From Plumapathes pennacea (taxonomy: Eukaryota > Cnidaria > Anthozoa > Antipatharia > Myriopathidae): a stretch of DNA of 64,000 nt. Below the pieces are notes generated by a model that was not told the origin of the DNA, did no database searches, and worked only from the letters and a program-made list of their open reading frames with translations. Position 1 is the first letter of the stretch. Each line of letters begins with the position of its first letter. The stretch lies in the NCBI GenBank assembly GCA_964036295.1, contig OZ038462.1, forward strand, positions 6,989,267 to 7,053,266, written 5' to 3'. Of the stretch, positions 21,481 to 33,025 are shown one piece after another. The translations under genes and the position numbers were made by a program.

Positions 21481-21686
21481 TGAAAGTATAATTTGACTCA
21501 CTAAATACAAGTGAACACGCAGAATGTTTGATACTTTCTTCAATCAATAAATTCAATTAAACCAACCCCTGAGCCTGGTGTGAAATACAAGTGTCGAACA
21601 ACGTATGCAAAAAGAGTGAATCTTGTTGCCCACGATTTCTGTGACAGTTTCGTCACATTTTTACTCCAACGCGGAAAGTGATTAAA

Positions 21687-22170
21687 TAAACTTCTTGTAC
21701 TTCAAGCTTGCTGACTTGTTTCGAAGCAGAGTTTAATTTGTAAATGGCCTTTGAGTTTGAGTTATATTTCCTGTTTACAAGTTCTTGCACAGATTAGTGA
21801 CTACTATATCCATGTTCTCCGGCACGGATCCTTATCATAGTGTTAATTGCTCGAACCTCTTGTACTTCAAGCTTGCCGACTTGTTTTGAAGCAGAGTTTG
21901 TGATTGGCCTTTAAGCTTGAGTTATATTTCCTGTTTACAAGTTCTTGCAAAGATTGGTGAATACTATATCCATGTCCTCCGGCACGGATCCTTATCATAG
22001 TGTTAATTGCTCGAACCTCTTGTACTTCAAGCTTGCCGATTTGTTTTGAAGCAGAGTTTGTGATTGGCCTTTAAGCTTGAGATATTTTTCCTGTTTGCAA
22101 GTTCTTGCACAGATTAGTGACTACTATATCCATGTCCTCCGGCAGGGATCCTTATCATAGTGTTAATTGC
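21687..22170. repeat. Three ~160 bp tandem repeats (unit 2)
   Basis: Homologous to 16850-17495, with repeats starting near 21687, 21853 and 22013. One repeat fewer than unit 1 shows that copy number changes independently of the large duplication. Confidence 0.8.
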
Positions 22171-22764
22171 TCGATCATTTGCTGAAGATAATTAAGAACG
22201 CACAAAAGGTCTGGAGACAAGATGTTTTTTCGGTCGCTGAGCACTGAAAGTATGAGAACGGGCTTTATGTTTCAAATGCTAACTCGTGCGTTTTCATTTC
22301 AAGGCTGGAGCGTGTGAACTAACACTTCTCTTGATCACGAAGAAGGTGGTACGTACTCAGTTCTTGATTGAATACCGTAAACTGCGTTCATTGTTAATTA
22401 TTATCTAGTTAAGTAAGCTTAAGCTGCACTAACAATTAATAAACTCATCATTTTTACATTTTTACACTTGTTGTTGAGAAAACGAAGGCCCGTGATTACA
22501 TGAGGCAGATCGTGTATGAATGGGAGAGGGAAGTTTAGTAAATAGGAGCGAAAGGTACGTCCTCATTTGTTGTACCAGCGGAGCGGGAATCAGATCGGCG
22601 GACTTTTCGCGTCAGTCAGGTTTTTTGCTCCGCCAGTGACAGACCGAGAAGATGCAAACTCCTGACTTGTCGGTGAAGCAAACTGTTTCACTGTTGTTTT
22701 CTTGCTTGTAGTTGTGAGTCCTTGTTTTTCCAGCCTAAAAGATAATAAATACAAATTCTAGATT

Positions 22765-22843
22765 TTTTATGATATTTGGTTTCTGCATTTCAAGTCTCCC
22801 CAATTAGCACGGCAAGTTCTAAATACATTGAGACTTAAATAAA

Positions 22844-22887
<44 letters not shown>

Positions 22888-22895
22888 TTTTATGT
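22765..22895 (+). mobile_element. SINE 3' fragment with (TTTA)n tail
   Basis: GATATTTGGTTTCTGCAT, TTAGCACGGCA, CTAAATACATT and AATAAAGTGATTTATTTATT match the 3' half of the SINE at 16541-16811, here on the plus strand and truncated at its 5' end. The tail is about eleven TTTA units. Unit 1 lacks this insertion at the equivalent place near 18072. Confidence 0.8.
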
Positions 22896-23412
22896 CAGAA
22901 AATATACACATGCTCCTCAAATATTAGCAAGGTGTAAGTAAACGAAAAGCATTCCATTGCTCTCGCTCCTTGCTCCAAAAACGTCATAGAGAGTGAAATT
23001 AATTTATTTTTTGTTGGAGCGGGGGAGCACATCGTCGAATCCCCCTAGAAGAACGCGCCTTCAGGTCCTACCTATTTGGAAACTGGTCAAATTTTCTCCT
23101 GCCCGTCGCTGAAAACGTTCTATACACGGATGGGGTAGTTTGAGATGATTGACGTGTCGCAGGGTTGGGTTCTTCCGCAAATTGAGGGAGTTAGTTGTCC
23201 ACGATTGTAACTGCTAGCAAGGCTAAATTAGTAAGGGATAACTCATTTTGTTTTCGCTGTAATCAAATCTCACGTATGTGTCTGTTTATGTGCACTATCC
23301 TAGTTCTTTGTTCCCAAAAACAACATCTAGGTCAATCTGGACGTTCTATTTCTAAGTTATTTTCCTTAATTACAGCTCTCAGCTCCGTGTGAACCGTTGT
23401 ATTTTTCCGAGA

Positions 23413-23899
23413 ATGCAGTCTTACGTAAGTATGAAAAACTGCTAATAACTGTCAAAGCTCCCAGAATTCCATTCGTATTCACTCAACATAATGTTACCCT
23501 GATACTTATATAACTATTTCTCTGCAGGTTAGTAGCTTCTATCCCATTGAAGGCGCAACCGAACACATGCTCAAATGTGGAGACACCACAAAAATTTCAT
23601 TGTCAAAAGAGAAAGTTCCCAAAGAGGCTTACGAAGTCACTGTTTTTGTCAGAGTTCTAACTGGCCACTGTCCGAGTAATGACAACGGAGAGCTGACTGT
23701 CAGCACCATAATTCCCAAAGGGACCATCAAGAGGAAGGTTTACTGTTCCTTTTGTAACCAGCAGGCGTGGTCTTACAATTCGGAAAACATCTCACTGCCC
23801 GTTGCACCTGACGGCGGGAGAACTGTTACTGCCGAAATGAATGGGCCAACACAGGAGAACGCATATGGATACGTACAAGTGGTGGGTTACCGTATGTAA
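23413..23899 (+). CDS. Small two-exon gene, copy 2, intact; unrecognised protein
   Basis: Exon 1 is 23413-23424 (four codons, MQSY) with donor GTAAGT; exon 2 is 23528-23899 after acceptor CTGCAG, ending TAA. The product is 127 aa. There is no signal peptide or membrane segment. It alternates short hydrophobic strands with polar turns (AYEVTVFVRV, GELTVSTI, RKVYCSF, AWSYNSEN, GYVQVVGYR), suggesting an all-beta fold. It has four cysteines: one near residue 25, one in TGHC and two in VYCSFC. An acceptor-like site upstream (TTACAG, near 23375) suggests a 5' UTR exon. I do not recognise the family. The conserved frame in all three duplicates and the conserved splice sites support coding. Confidence 0.75.
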
Positions 23900-24829
23900 C
23901 ACCACAAATATAAACGTGTGGGGGCCAAAGTATTGAAAACAATAATACAGAGGAAAAGGAAAAGAAAGACCAAAATCTTTCATGCTGACTGTTTTTCGGT
24001 AGCAACACAGTATTCACTTTTGGCCAGGTGTAAACGTGATAATGTTGATTAAACTCCCACAAGACATCTTCCAACCGAGAAAATCATTAGCGCAAAGGTA
24101 GTAAACTGTCACTCACTCCAAGATAAATACTTCTGCAATTATACCTTGAGCTGGATATGTGTTGGGATCTAACTAGCTTCCCTTCGAGTAAAACTCGCAA
24201 CAGATTGCGAGATCTATAACAATCGTCCAGTTCATCATTGTAAAAATTATCTTTCTGTACGAAGAAGCACAAAGCAGTTATACCATGACCCGTGCTTGGT
24301 TTTGAAGATAATGCAACAAGTGGAGACATCAGAACTTTCAGAGTCATTCGCGTGACACGTACTAGAACTATGAGGTTTGTAAAAACGTTCAGAAAGTAAC
24401 TAAGAATTTTTAACATCAGCCGTATGTGGACTGACTGCTAACAAACTTTCATTGAATTCGAAGAAATGGCACTCGGTGACCGATGTGCCAAATTCCTGAC
24501 ACTCAAAGTCAGCTGAACTTGTAAGTCAGCAATTTGTCTTGGACAGTGAGTGTCGAGTTTTTTTATTTTCCCTTCTTGTACTTCTTTTTTGCCGTGCGCG
24601 TTTACCAATGATAACTGGCACAAGTGTTTCGCACTAACTTACTAACATGTAATACATGTAGCTTAATTGTCTAATGTGGTGAAGTACCAGAAATATTTCA
24701 ATATTTTTTAGTTTGGCCGCGAATTTTCAGTCTTCTTCTAACATATATTCGCCCTATAAGTATAGTGTTTTCTCTCATGAGAAATGTTTTAGCTCGTCAT
24801 TGTATGAATGTGACTAGCAAAAGGATTGT

Positions 24830-26220
24830 GTTGTGGCATTAGACAGTGGAGTTTTGCTCATAATAATAATAAGAAAAACAGTTAAACAGCTTGGAGGGTT
24901 TGACATGCATGTTTATATTACTCCATATCACCCACTACTTGGAGTGGAGAAATTTTGCTTGTTCCAAAATCTCTTGTGCCTCTTACAAACAATCCAAGTT
25001 GCGGTCAAACTGACGACTTGGGATTTCAGAGAAGTGACTGCTTCTATCATATGTGTTGTAGTAGCACAGGCCTCTTTGCCAAAAGTGGAGATTAAACCTG
25101 GGCGGGGTAAATAAAGAGCACCCTTGGAAACGAAGCCATTTTTGTGGCGAGCATGCAGAGTGTTTGATACTTCCTGTAGCATAAGTAATACACTTTACTC
25201 CGTCCGTCGGATATTGGACTCTCAACCAATTAAACCAGCTCCTAAGCCAAATTGGCGTGAAATATATTACATAAGTGTCGAACAACGTGCGCAAAAAAGA
25301 GTCGGTCTCTCCGACTTAGTTTTGTCATATTTTTACCCGCGTAACTGGTTGAAATTGTACTTTAAACGTGACGAAATGTTTTGAAGCAGAGTAATTTTAT
25401 AATTTGCGAATGGCCCTCGAGCTTGTTACACTGTATTTCCCATTTACATTGTTCTGGCACAGATTCGCGAGGCATTCTTCAAACGGATTTTTACAATCAT
25501 GCGCAGTTCCCGAAGCGCACAGCAGATTTTCTGGCGGGCCACCAAACGACAAAACGATAAAATTCTGAAGATACCTATGTTGGCTTTTTATCAGACCATT
25601 TTATGGCTTGAACATGTTCCATGGCTGGAGGAGGGTTTTTTGTTTTGACTGCTATCTCGTGTAATGGATAAACGTTTTACATGTCATAAAAGTGCTGTTT
25701 TTGTATGACGTAAAGAAACAATGCACGACTAAAGACATTTCAAAACACGACAGGGAAATGATAATAAAATAGATTTAATAAGTACGCGCAGTGAAAAACA
25801 AGCTATTGTAGGCAAAAGCATAAGATAACACCTGCATAAAAATTGCACAACGCAGAAAGAGGGAGTATTATTGGCCATGTTCTTCGATAGTTTTGTCTAT
25901 TTTTTAGCCGTGCAAGTAGTTGAAGGACCTCAACGTGCAAGTGGTTGAATGCATTTCTGCATTTTCTGCATTAGAAGTTTTTCCGCATTTTGCGTCGGTT
26001 TGCACTGGACAGTGCAAAGCAGCGACGAGTAAAGAGCGGTTTCATTTTGTACGAAAACTGAAGCGTGGGAAACACTTTTCTTGATGAAGGTGATCGTGAT
26101 ACGTGATCAGTGCTGATACAATAGAGTATATACAATAGCGTTTTAATTAAAATTGCTCGACCCAGACACAAACACATCTTTTTCTGGTCGCTGAGCATTG
26201 AAAGTATAATTTGACTCACT
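24830..26220. repeat. Tail module of unit 2
   Basis: Copy of the 20040-21480 tail module, with small indels. It ends near the start block of unit 3 (CACGCAGAATGTTTGATACT). ORFs on both strands are not conserved in length between units. Confidence 0.7.
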
Positions 26221-26413
26221 AAATACAAGTGAACACGCAGAATGTTTGATACTTTCTTCAATCAATAAATTCAATTAAACCAACCCCTGAGCCTGGTGTG
26301 AAATACAAGTGTCGAACAACGTATGCAAAAAGAGTGAATCTTGTTGCCCAGGATTTCTGTGACAGTTTCGTCATATTTTTACCCTCGCAAGCTACGCGGA
26401 AAGTGATTAAGAG

Positions 26414-26870
26414 AACCTCTTGTACTTCAAAGTTGCCGACTTGTTTTGAAGCAGAGTTTGTGAATAACCTTTGAGCTTGAGTTATATTTCCTGTTTACAA
26501 GTTCTTGCAAAGATTGGTGACTAATATATCCATGTCCTCTGGCACGGATCCTTATCACAGCGTTAACTCCTTGAACCTCTTGTACTTCAAGCTTGCCGAC
26601 TTGTTTTGAAGCAGAGCTTGTGAATGGCCTTTGAGCTTGAGTAATATTTCCTGTTTACAAGTTCTTGCAAAGATAAGAAAATACCTCCGGCACGGATCCT
26701 TATCACAGCGTTAACTGCTCGAACCTCTTGTACTTTAAGCTTGCCGACTTGTTTTGAAGCAGAGTTTGTGAATGGCTTTTGAGCTTGAGTTATATTTCCT
26801 GTTTACAAGTTCTTGCAAAGATAAGAAAATACCTCCGGCACGGATCCTTATCACAGCGTTAATTGCTCGA
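26414..26870. repeat. Three ~160 bp tandem repeats (unit 3)
   Basis: Repeats start near 26414, 26572 and 26722. The last two share a deletion just before CTCCGGCACGGATCC (AGATAAGAAAATACCTCCGG), absent from the other units, so at least one copy arose by duplication within unit 3. Confidence 0.8.
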
Positions 26871-28193
26871 CCATTTGTTGTAGCTTATTAAGAACGCATA
26901 AAAGTTCTGGAGACAAGATGTTTTTCCGGTCGCTGAGCATTGAAAGTATGAGAACGGGCTTTATGTTTCAAATGCTAACTCGTACGTTTCATTTCAAGGC
27001 TGGAGTGTGGGAACTAACACTTCTCTTGATCACGAAGAAGGCGGTACGTACTCAGTTCTTGATTGAATGTCGTAAACTGCGTTCATTGTTAATTATTATC
27101 TAGTTAAGTAAGCTTAAGCTGCACTAACAATTAATAAACTCATCATTTTTACATTTTTACACTTGTTGTTGAGAAAACGAAGGCCCGTGATTACATGAGG
27201 CAGATCGTGTATGAATGGGAGAAGGAAGTTTAGTAAATAGAAGAGAAAGGTACGTCCTCAAGTGTTGTACCAGCGGAGCGGGAATCAAATCGGCGACATT
27301 CTACAACATTCAAGTCTCTTTTTATCCATCAATGACATGCCGAGAAGATGCACAGTGAAGGAGCTCTGTTTCACATTTGTTTTCTTAACGATTTCACTCC
27401 CAAGCTTAAAATGAAGATTCTCTGCGGAACCTTTTAAGAAGAATATGTATCAGTGATATCTTTTATTTTAAGAGTAAGATATCAAAAGCTGCAGCTTTTG
27501 CCAGGTTCTCCTTACTGTACAATATATCTCTGGTGAGGAACTGAAGGAGAAAACTGAACTTGATCACTCTTGGAAGTAAATTAAAGGGCTGGCCTTTGCC
27601 TCTAATTACAAGTCTTCGATAATTTTTCTTGTATTTTAACCAATAGTGAACCTGTCCCTGTTTTTCCAGCGTAAAAGAAAATTTATACAAATTCTAGATA
27701 TAAGAAAGAAAAATAGGTATATGTATATATACTTAAATATTAGCCAGGTCCCGCTCCTTGCTCCTCAAAACGTCTTGGAGAGTCAAATTTCTATAATTTG
27801 TGTTGCAGCCGGGGGGAGCATACCCTTGAATCCCTCTAGAAGTTCGCGCCTTTATGTCCTCGCAATTTTGAAAATTCGTCAGTTTTTCTCCTAATGACTT
27901 GTTATAAGTAATGTCAAATGAAAACGTTCTGTAAACGGATAAATGGGGTACATAAATGGGGTGACAAAAAATGTTATACCCTGTAAAAATTTTAGCGTGT
28001 GTCACTGTTCAGTTCTTTCACAAATCGAGTGAGTTAGCTGTCGATTAAAGAGGCGAGTAAGGCTGAATAAGTAACGGGGGACTCAATCTGTTTATTTTGG
28101 TTTTCTAAGTTATTTTCTTAATTGCAGCTCTTTCACTGGATATTCAACTAACGCGAGTTTGATTGCCGTGTGAACCGCTGTATCTTTCCAAGA

Positions 28194-28360
28194 ATGTCTT
28201 ACGTAAGTATGAAAAACTTCTAAGAACTGTCATGCAGAGCTCTCGGAACTGTGCGTTCGTATTTAGTCAAGATAAATTTATGTGGACTTGATGCTTAACT
28301 AAATGGTTCATAGCTTCTATCCCGTCCAAGGCTCAGACGAACATATGCTCAAAAAGGAAA
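28194..28360 (+). pseudogene. Small two-exon gene, copy 3, truncated
   Basis: Exon 1 (ATGTCTTAC at 28194-28202, donor GTAAGT) is intact. Exon 2 survives only as a short piece from about 28310 (SFYP-coding sequence) to about 28352. There it joins GGAAAAGAAAGACCAAAATC, which in units 1 and 2 lies after the stop codon. A deletion of most of exon 2 explains this, and the piece also lacks a good acceptor. It cannot produce the protein. Confidence 0.75.
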
Positions 28361-28399
28361 AGAAAGACCAAAATCTTTCATGCTGATCACATTTCGGTA

Positions 28400-29740
28400 T
28401 AGGTGAACTGTAGGTTGGACTTTAAACGTAATGATTTTGATTTTACCCACGGGACACATCTTCCAACTAAGAAACTCATTAGCGAAAAGATAGTAAAGCT
28501 ATGCATGAAGAAAAGACTTGGTAATCAACAGTCACTCACTCCAAGATAAATACTTCTGCAATTGTACTTTGAGCTGGATATGCGGTTGGGATCTAACTTC
28601 CTTTTGAATAAAACTCGCAACAGATTGCATGATCTGTGGTAATCGTTAACTCATCGCATTTAGTTAGTCAGAGATGTTTTTCCCGAATACACTAAAAGGC
28701 GTAAACAAACCAACCTGCTTCAACGCCTTGACCGTGGTAAAAGCAAAACACTACATCTTGGTTTTAGAAGTAACTGTTGTTGGTACACAAAATCTAATAC
28801 TTATCTCTTTGCACGAAGAATCACAAAGCATTTGTACCATGATTTATGCTTGGTTCTCAAAATAACGCAACAAGTGGGGGGACCCATGCAGTCCTTCGCA
28901 TGACACGTTTAAAGTGACAGATATTGATCCGGCTGTAACTAATGCGGGGTTTGCAAAAACGTTCAGAAATTAACCAAGAATGTTTAAAGTGTAACTCCAA
29001 GCTGAAATTGACTAATTTTTTAAAATACATCCCAAATGTACGGAGAACTGATTTTTTAAACTGCTTTTGTGCATATATTTAATCGGCTTTCGAGCAACCG
29101 GGCCCGGAGCTTTAGACGAACACTGATGGAGTTCAAATGAATTCAAGAATTGTACTGAAGCACTCAGCTCGGACAAACTTGAGTCTTGTCATAAGGGAGC
29201 CAAGGTGGTTCAGTTGTCGCTGTCAATGATAAGGGGAGTGAAGCCGACCTGGTATCAAGCGATGTAAATGCGAAAGAAACCTCGAGGAATACAAAATGAC
29301 ATACACATACGAACAATGTCGCCGAGCTTTTCTCTATTTGTAGATTGCCATGAACTGTAATAAAGGCCAAGTCGGTAAGTTTTGAAGCTATTTGAGAGTG
29401 TCTTTGTGCAAAGGTAAACCGTCTTCCGTAATTTGTTTGAACCGTGTGGTGACGGTATATATGCAATCGTGAACTGTAATATAAAAGGTCACATGGAAGT
29501 GGAATCAAATTTTTCTTGCTTTGTTGGTACACGTAAACTGTATCTTGGATGAAATCATATCCGGATTCAAAAATGCCCTCGCTCTATGAATCTGTGAACA
29601 GTGTTTATCGAGCGGGCGACAAAAACAAATGCTTTCTCTTAGTTATTTGTATTTATTGCATCTTTTCTCGGTTCAGTGGTGTCAGTATGACGTTTCCTAA
29701 ATGAGAAAAACCAAAACAAATTTAGTGGAAATTGCAAAAA
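28400..29740. other. Degenerate part of unit 3, no gene seen
   Basis: Patches match the post-gene sequence of units 1 and 2 (for example CACTCCAAGATAAATACTTC), with unmatched insertions between. The minus-strand ORF at 29164-29532 and the plus-strand ORF at 28674-28865 lack counterparts in the other units and have no recognisable family. Confidence 0.4.
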
Positions 29741-30367
29741 CACTTCCTGTATAAAGTCGTGGTCAAACTGACGACTCGGGTATTGGACTCTCAACCAATA
29801 ACTTCAATTAAACCAGCTCCTGGGCCGAATTGGCGTGAAATACATTACATAGGTCGAACAACGTGCGCAAAAAGAGTCGTCTCTTTGACAGTTTTGTCAT
29901 ATTTTTTACCCGCGTAAGTGGTAAAAACTGTACTTCAAGCGTGCCGAATTGTTTTGAAACAGAGTAATTTATTTACGAACGGCCCTTGAGCTTGTTACGG
30001 TATTTCCTGTTTACACTGTTCTCGCACAGACTCGCGAGGCGTTCTTCAAACAGATTTTTACAAAATATTCACAATCACGCGCAGTTCGCGAAGCACAGCG
30101 GATTTTCTGGCGGGTCACCATACGATGAAACGATAAAAGTTCTGAAGATATCAATGTTTGCTTTTGATCAAATCATTTTATGGCTTGAACATGCTCCAGG
30201 GCTGGAGGAAAGTTTTTTGTTTTGACAGCTATATCGTGTAACGGAAAAATGTTGTACATGTCATAAAAGTACTGTTTTTTACGATGCGCGACTAAAACAT
30301 TTCAAAACACGACAGGGAAATGATAATAAAATATATTTAATGAGTAAGTAAAGTGAAAAATTAACAA

Positions 30368-30532
30368 ATTGACGTCACTTTTTTATGTGTCTGTCCTCTT
30401 ATTGATCATGAAACGCGTCATAACATTGTCAAAAAGTTGTGGATCCACGAGGATCCGCAACATTTTGACAATGTTATGACACGTGTCATGATCAATAAGG
30501 GGACAGACACATAAAAACTGACGTCAATTTGT
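30368..30532. repeat. Near-perfect palindromic MITE
   Basis: The left arm (TTGACGTCA, then ATGTGTCTGTCCTCTTATTG) is mirrored on the right (CAATAAGGGGACAGACACAT, then TGACGTCAA), with the centre near GGATCCACGAGGATCC. Arms are about 75 bp. A related half-arm (TTATGTCTGTCCTCTTATTG) occurs at about 30933-30952. Confidence 0.85.
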
Positions 30533-31104
30533 TTTTATACAATAGCACTCTCAAGCGACGACGCGGGGAAAACACGCAAGAAAAGTGGATTTTGTTCGAT
30601 TTGACCGAAATGTTGTCAACAACTTTTCTTGCTTTCTAATTGGTCGAGGTTAAGATTCAAGATATTTCATTAGCCAAAAAGTTGGACAGTTTGACGTGAG
30701 CATTTCGCACGTGCAAAATAAAATTTTGTCAAAGAAGTTGGAAAGAAATAAAACTAGACGCTTTTCTGCTGCGGTTTTCTCGACAATTTCAAGACAAAGC
30801 TCAAGGAAATTCGCCTCTGAACACTTCTGGTTCTCTACTTCAAATGCCGAATGTCGCTTTTGCAAGAATTGATGTAAAATTGAAGCTGAATTCACCTTCT
30901 TCGTCCAAATCACTGTCGTCAGCACTCGATTTTATGTCTGTCCTCTTATTGATAATGAAAATTAGCCAATCACAAAGCAAGAAACTGACGTGTTATTGTA
31001 AAACAAACACGTGCTATTGTAGGCAAAGCACAAGAGAATACCTGAACAAAAATCGAACAACGCAGAAAGAGTGAATATTATTGGCCATGTTCTTTGATAG
31101 TTGT

Positions 31105-31400
31105 CCTTCTTGACCCGGCAAGGCTGCCGACTTGTCTTGAAGTGGAGTGTTTGCATATTTGTAAATGGCCTTTGAGCTTGTTTTTTCCTGTTTACAAGTT
31201 CTCGCACAGATTAGTGGCGACTGTATTTATGTCCTCCGGCGTTCTTGGCAATCGGAATTATTATCATAGTGTTAATTACTCGACCATTTGCTGAAGCTAA
31301 TTAGAGCGCAGAAAAGCTGTTCTTGAGACAAGATGTTTTTCCGGTCGCTGAGCATTGAAAGTATAAGAACGGGCTTTGCTCATATTGCTTGATGGCTTGA
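31105..31400 (+). repeat. Partial fourth tandem unit (start modules only)
   Basis: One diverged ~160 bp repeat (GGCTGCCGACTTGTCTTGAA) is followed by the CTGAAGCTAATTA / GAGACAAGATGTTTTTCCGG block that follows the repeats in units 1-3. Sequence beyond about 31400 no longer matches, so the array ends here. Confidence 0.7.
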
Positions 31401-31955
31401 AAATGTAATGAAGTGAGGAGAGTTTTGTGTTTCTCCTGCTATCTTGTGCAACGGGAAATTAGCAGTTTCACATGTGAAGGGGCAAAACTTTAACCGCGTG
31501 CCCGAAAACGAGACACTTCAAACTCACGACAACATTTGTTCAAATTTTGACAAAATAAACTGTTCCTGCCTCATTTATGATATTCTAAAAGTTACAAACT
31601 ATTTAGCGTCGTCGGAGATTATAAGGTTTGAATATGCAACGGAGGGTGGGCAGCAATTTGTGTTTTGACTTGGTGTTAACTACACTTCAGCTCCACCACA
31701 CAGGTTTATTTTGCTGGGGTCGGTCAGGCGCCAGACACTGGGCACTTAGCCACAATTAGGCATATTACAATAACTCAAATAGTCTAGATACAATTACACC
31801 TTTTACAGACTCCACAAAGCTAGTGGTCACTGCCGAATACGAAACACCAATGTCGCGTGTCAATGTCGCAGCAAGTGATGTGGAGAGGCAAGGATACGAA
31901 GAGGCTGGCACAAGGCCTCGCATTGCAAAGAATAAGGTCAGCACATGTTACTTCA
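31401..31955. other. Intergenic DNA, no gene seen
   Basis: Sequence after the end of the tandem array. The ORF at 31444-31668 has no splice-site support or family resemblance. Confidence 0.35.
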
Positions 31956-31957
31956 AT

Positions 31958-32266
31958 CATAGAGCCGTTTTCGGATGACTGTCGAAAACCAAAACCAAAG
32001 TAATCACACAGGCCAATCACAGAGACTGAGAGAAAACAGTTCAGCCAATTGGAAGCCAAAGTAATTTGCGTTTGGTTTTACTTTCCAATCAGCAGTGCAA
32101 GTACACGCCATCGCTTGCGTGAGAAGTGTTTGGTTTTGGTTTTGGTTTTGTTCCTGATTGGCTGAGCATGCTGACAAACTCGTGTGGACCAATCCGAAAG
32201 CGAAGCAAACTCAAAACCAAAGCAATCACACAATTACTTTCGACAGTCATCCGAAAACCGCTCTAT
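31958..32266. repeat. MITE with about 28 bp terminal inverted repeats
   Basis: The left end (AGAGCCGTTTTCGGATGACT) is mirrored by the right end (AGTCATCCGAAAACCGCTCT). Subterminal AACCAAAACCAAAGTAATCA also recurs. A related half element starts near 40989 (GAGCGCTTTTCGGGTGACTG). Confidence 0.8.
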
Positions 32267-33025
32267 TGTCTTGTTTACGTTTACATTCCTTGAGCTATGT
32301 GCACAACCCACCAGTCCACACTAAAATATAATAATAATGACTTTAAAGTCACGTGGTCAGAGAAAAATATTTAGCTCGTCAGTCAGAGAGCGCGATAAGC
32401 ACGGTTTACAGTGATCGAAAATGCAGATTCAGTTGGCTTGTGGGTAACCAATAAAAAATCTCATAATCTTTTGCGCGCTGCAGGGAAACTGCAAGGTGTG
32501 TGTACAAGTTTCGTAAAATTCAGTAAATAAGCCCTCTCCCTTATCTTCCCCGACATTGGCCCCTTCCCTCCCCCTCCCCCCAAAATAGAACATAAACAAT
32601 ACAAAATCCCTCCTATAATATTAATAAAATATGTATAAGTATGGTTTATAATGGTTTTATGAAGATGGTTTCATGGTATAATGGTTTATACCATGCCAAA
32701 CTTGTGGACGTTATCGTTTTGGCTTGACATTTTAATCCCAAACCCCTCCCAAATTAATAAGCATTCAAATTTCTGTCTAGCTAATTTATTTCGTAAAGTT
32801 ACAGTGGTATTACTCTAGGTCCCAGAGGTTTTTTAATCCTCCGAACCAGGGTATGGTACTACCGGCGCATTTATTTCACAACAGTGAGGATGTAATAAAA
32901 CCATTTTAACTGTGACTGTGTCGGAAAATTTCCTGTAAGTAATAACTCAACCTCCCCTCCTTCCCACTCTCCTACTCCAAAAAAAGTCGATTTGAACAAA
33001 TATACGGTTCAGGGTCTAATCCAAC
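32267..33025. other. Upstream region of the first MACPF gene
   Basis: Presumed promoter and 5' UTR of the gene starting at 33026. C-rich tracts (about 32560-32582) and short ATGGTTTATAATGG repeats (about 32640-32695) are present. No core promoter motif can be assigned with confidence. Confidence 0.35.

Larger units (their letters stand above)
16360..21508 (+). repeat. Tandem segmental duplication, unit 1
   Basis: First of three tandem units, about 5.15 kb including a SINE of about 270 bp. Module order: a start block (CACGCAGAATGTTT); a block of ~160 bp repeats; a GAGACAAGATGTTTTTCTGG block; the small two-exon gene; long conserved 3' sequence; and a tail module (near 20040-21480). The same order recurs from about 21509 and 26229. 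Identity with unit 2 is high over several kb by eye. Confidence 0.85.
21509..26228 (+). repeat. Tandem segmental duplication, unit 2
   Basis: About 4.72 kb, with the same module order as unit 1. It lacks the SINE present near the start of unit 1 but carries a SINE tail near 22765. It contains the only intact copy of the small gene. Exon 1 starts are 4783 bp (copies 1-2) and 4781 bp (copies 2-3) apart. Confidence 0.85.
26229..31100 (+). repeat. Tandem segmental duplication, unit 3 (degenerate)
   Basis: Third unit, about 4.8 kb. It keeps the start block, three ~160 bp repeats, the small-gene locus and part of the tail module (29740-30340), but has large changes in the middle: a divergent segment at 27300-27720, deletion of most of exon 2, and a MITE at 30368-30532. 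A diverged fourth start module follows at 31105-31400. Confidence 0.8.
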
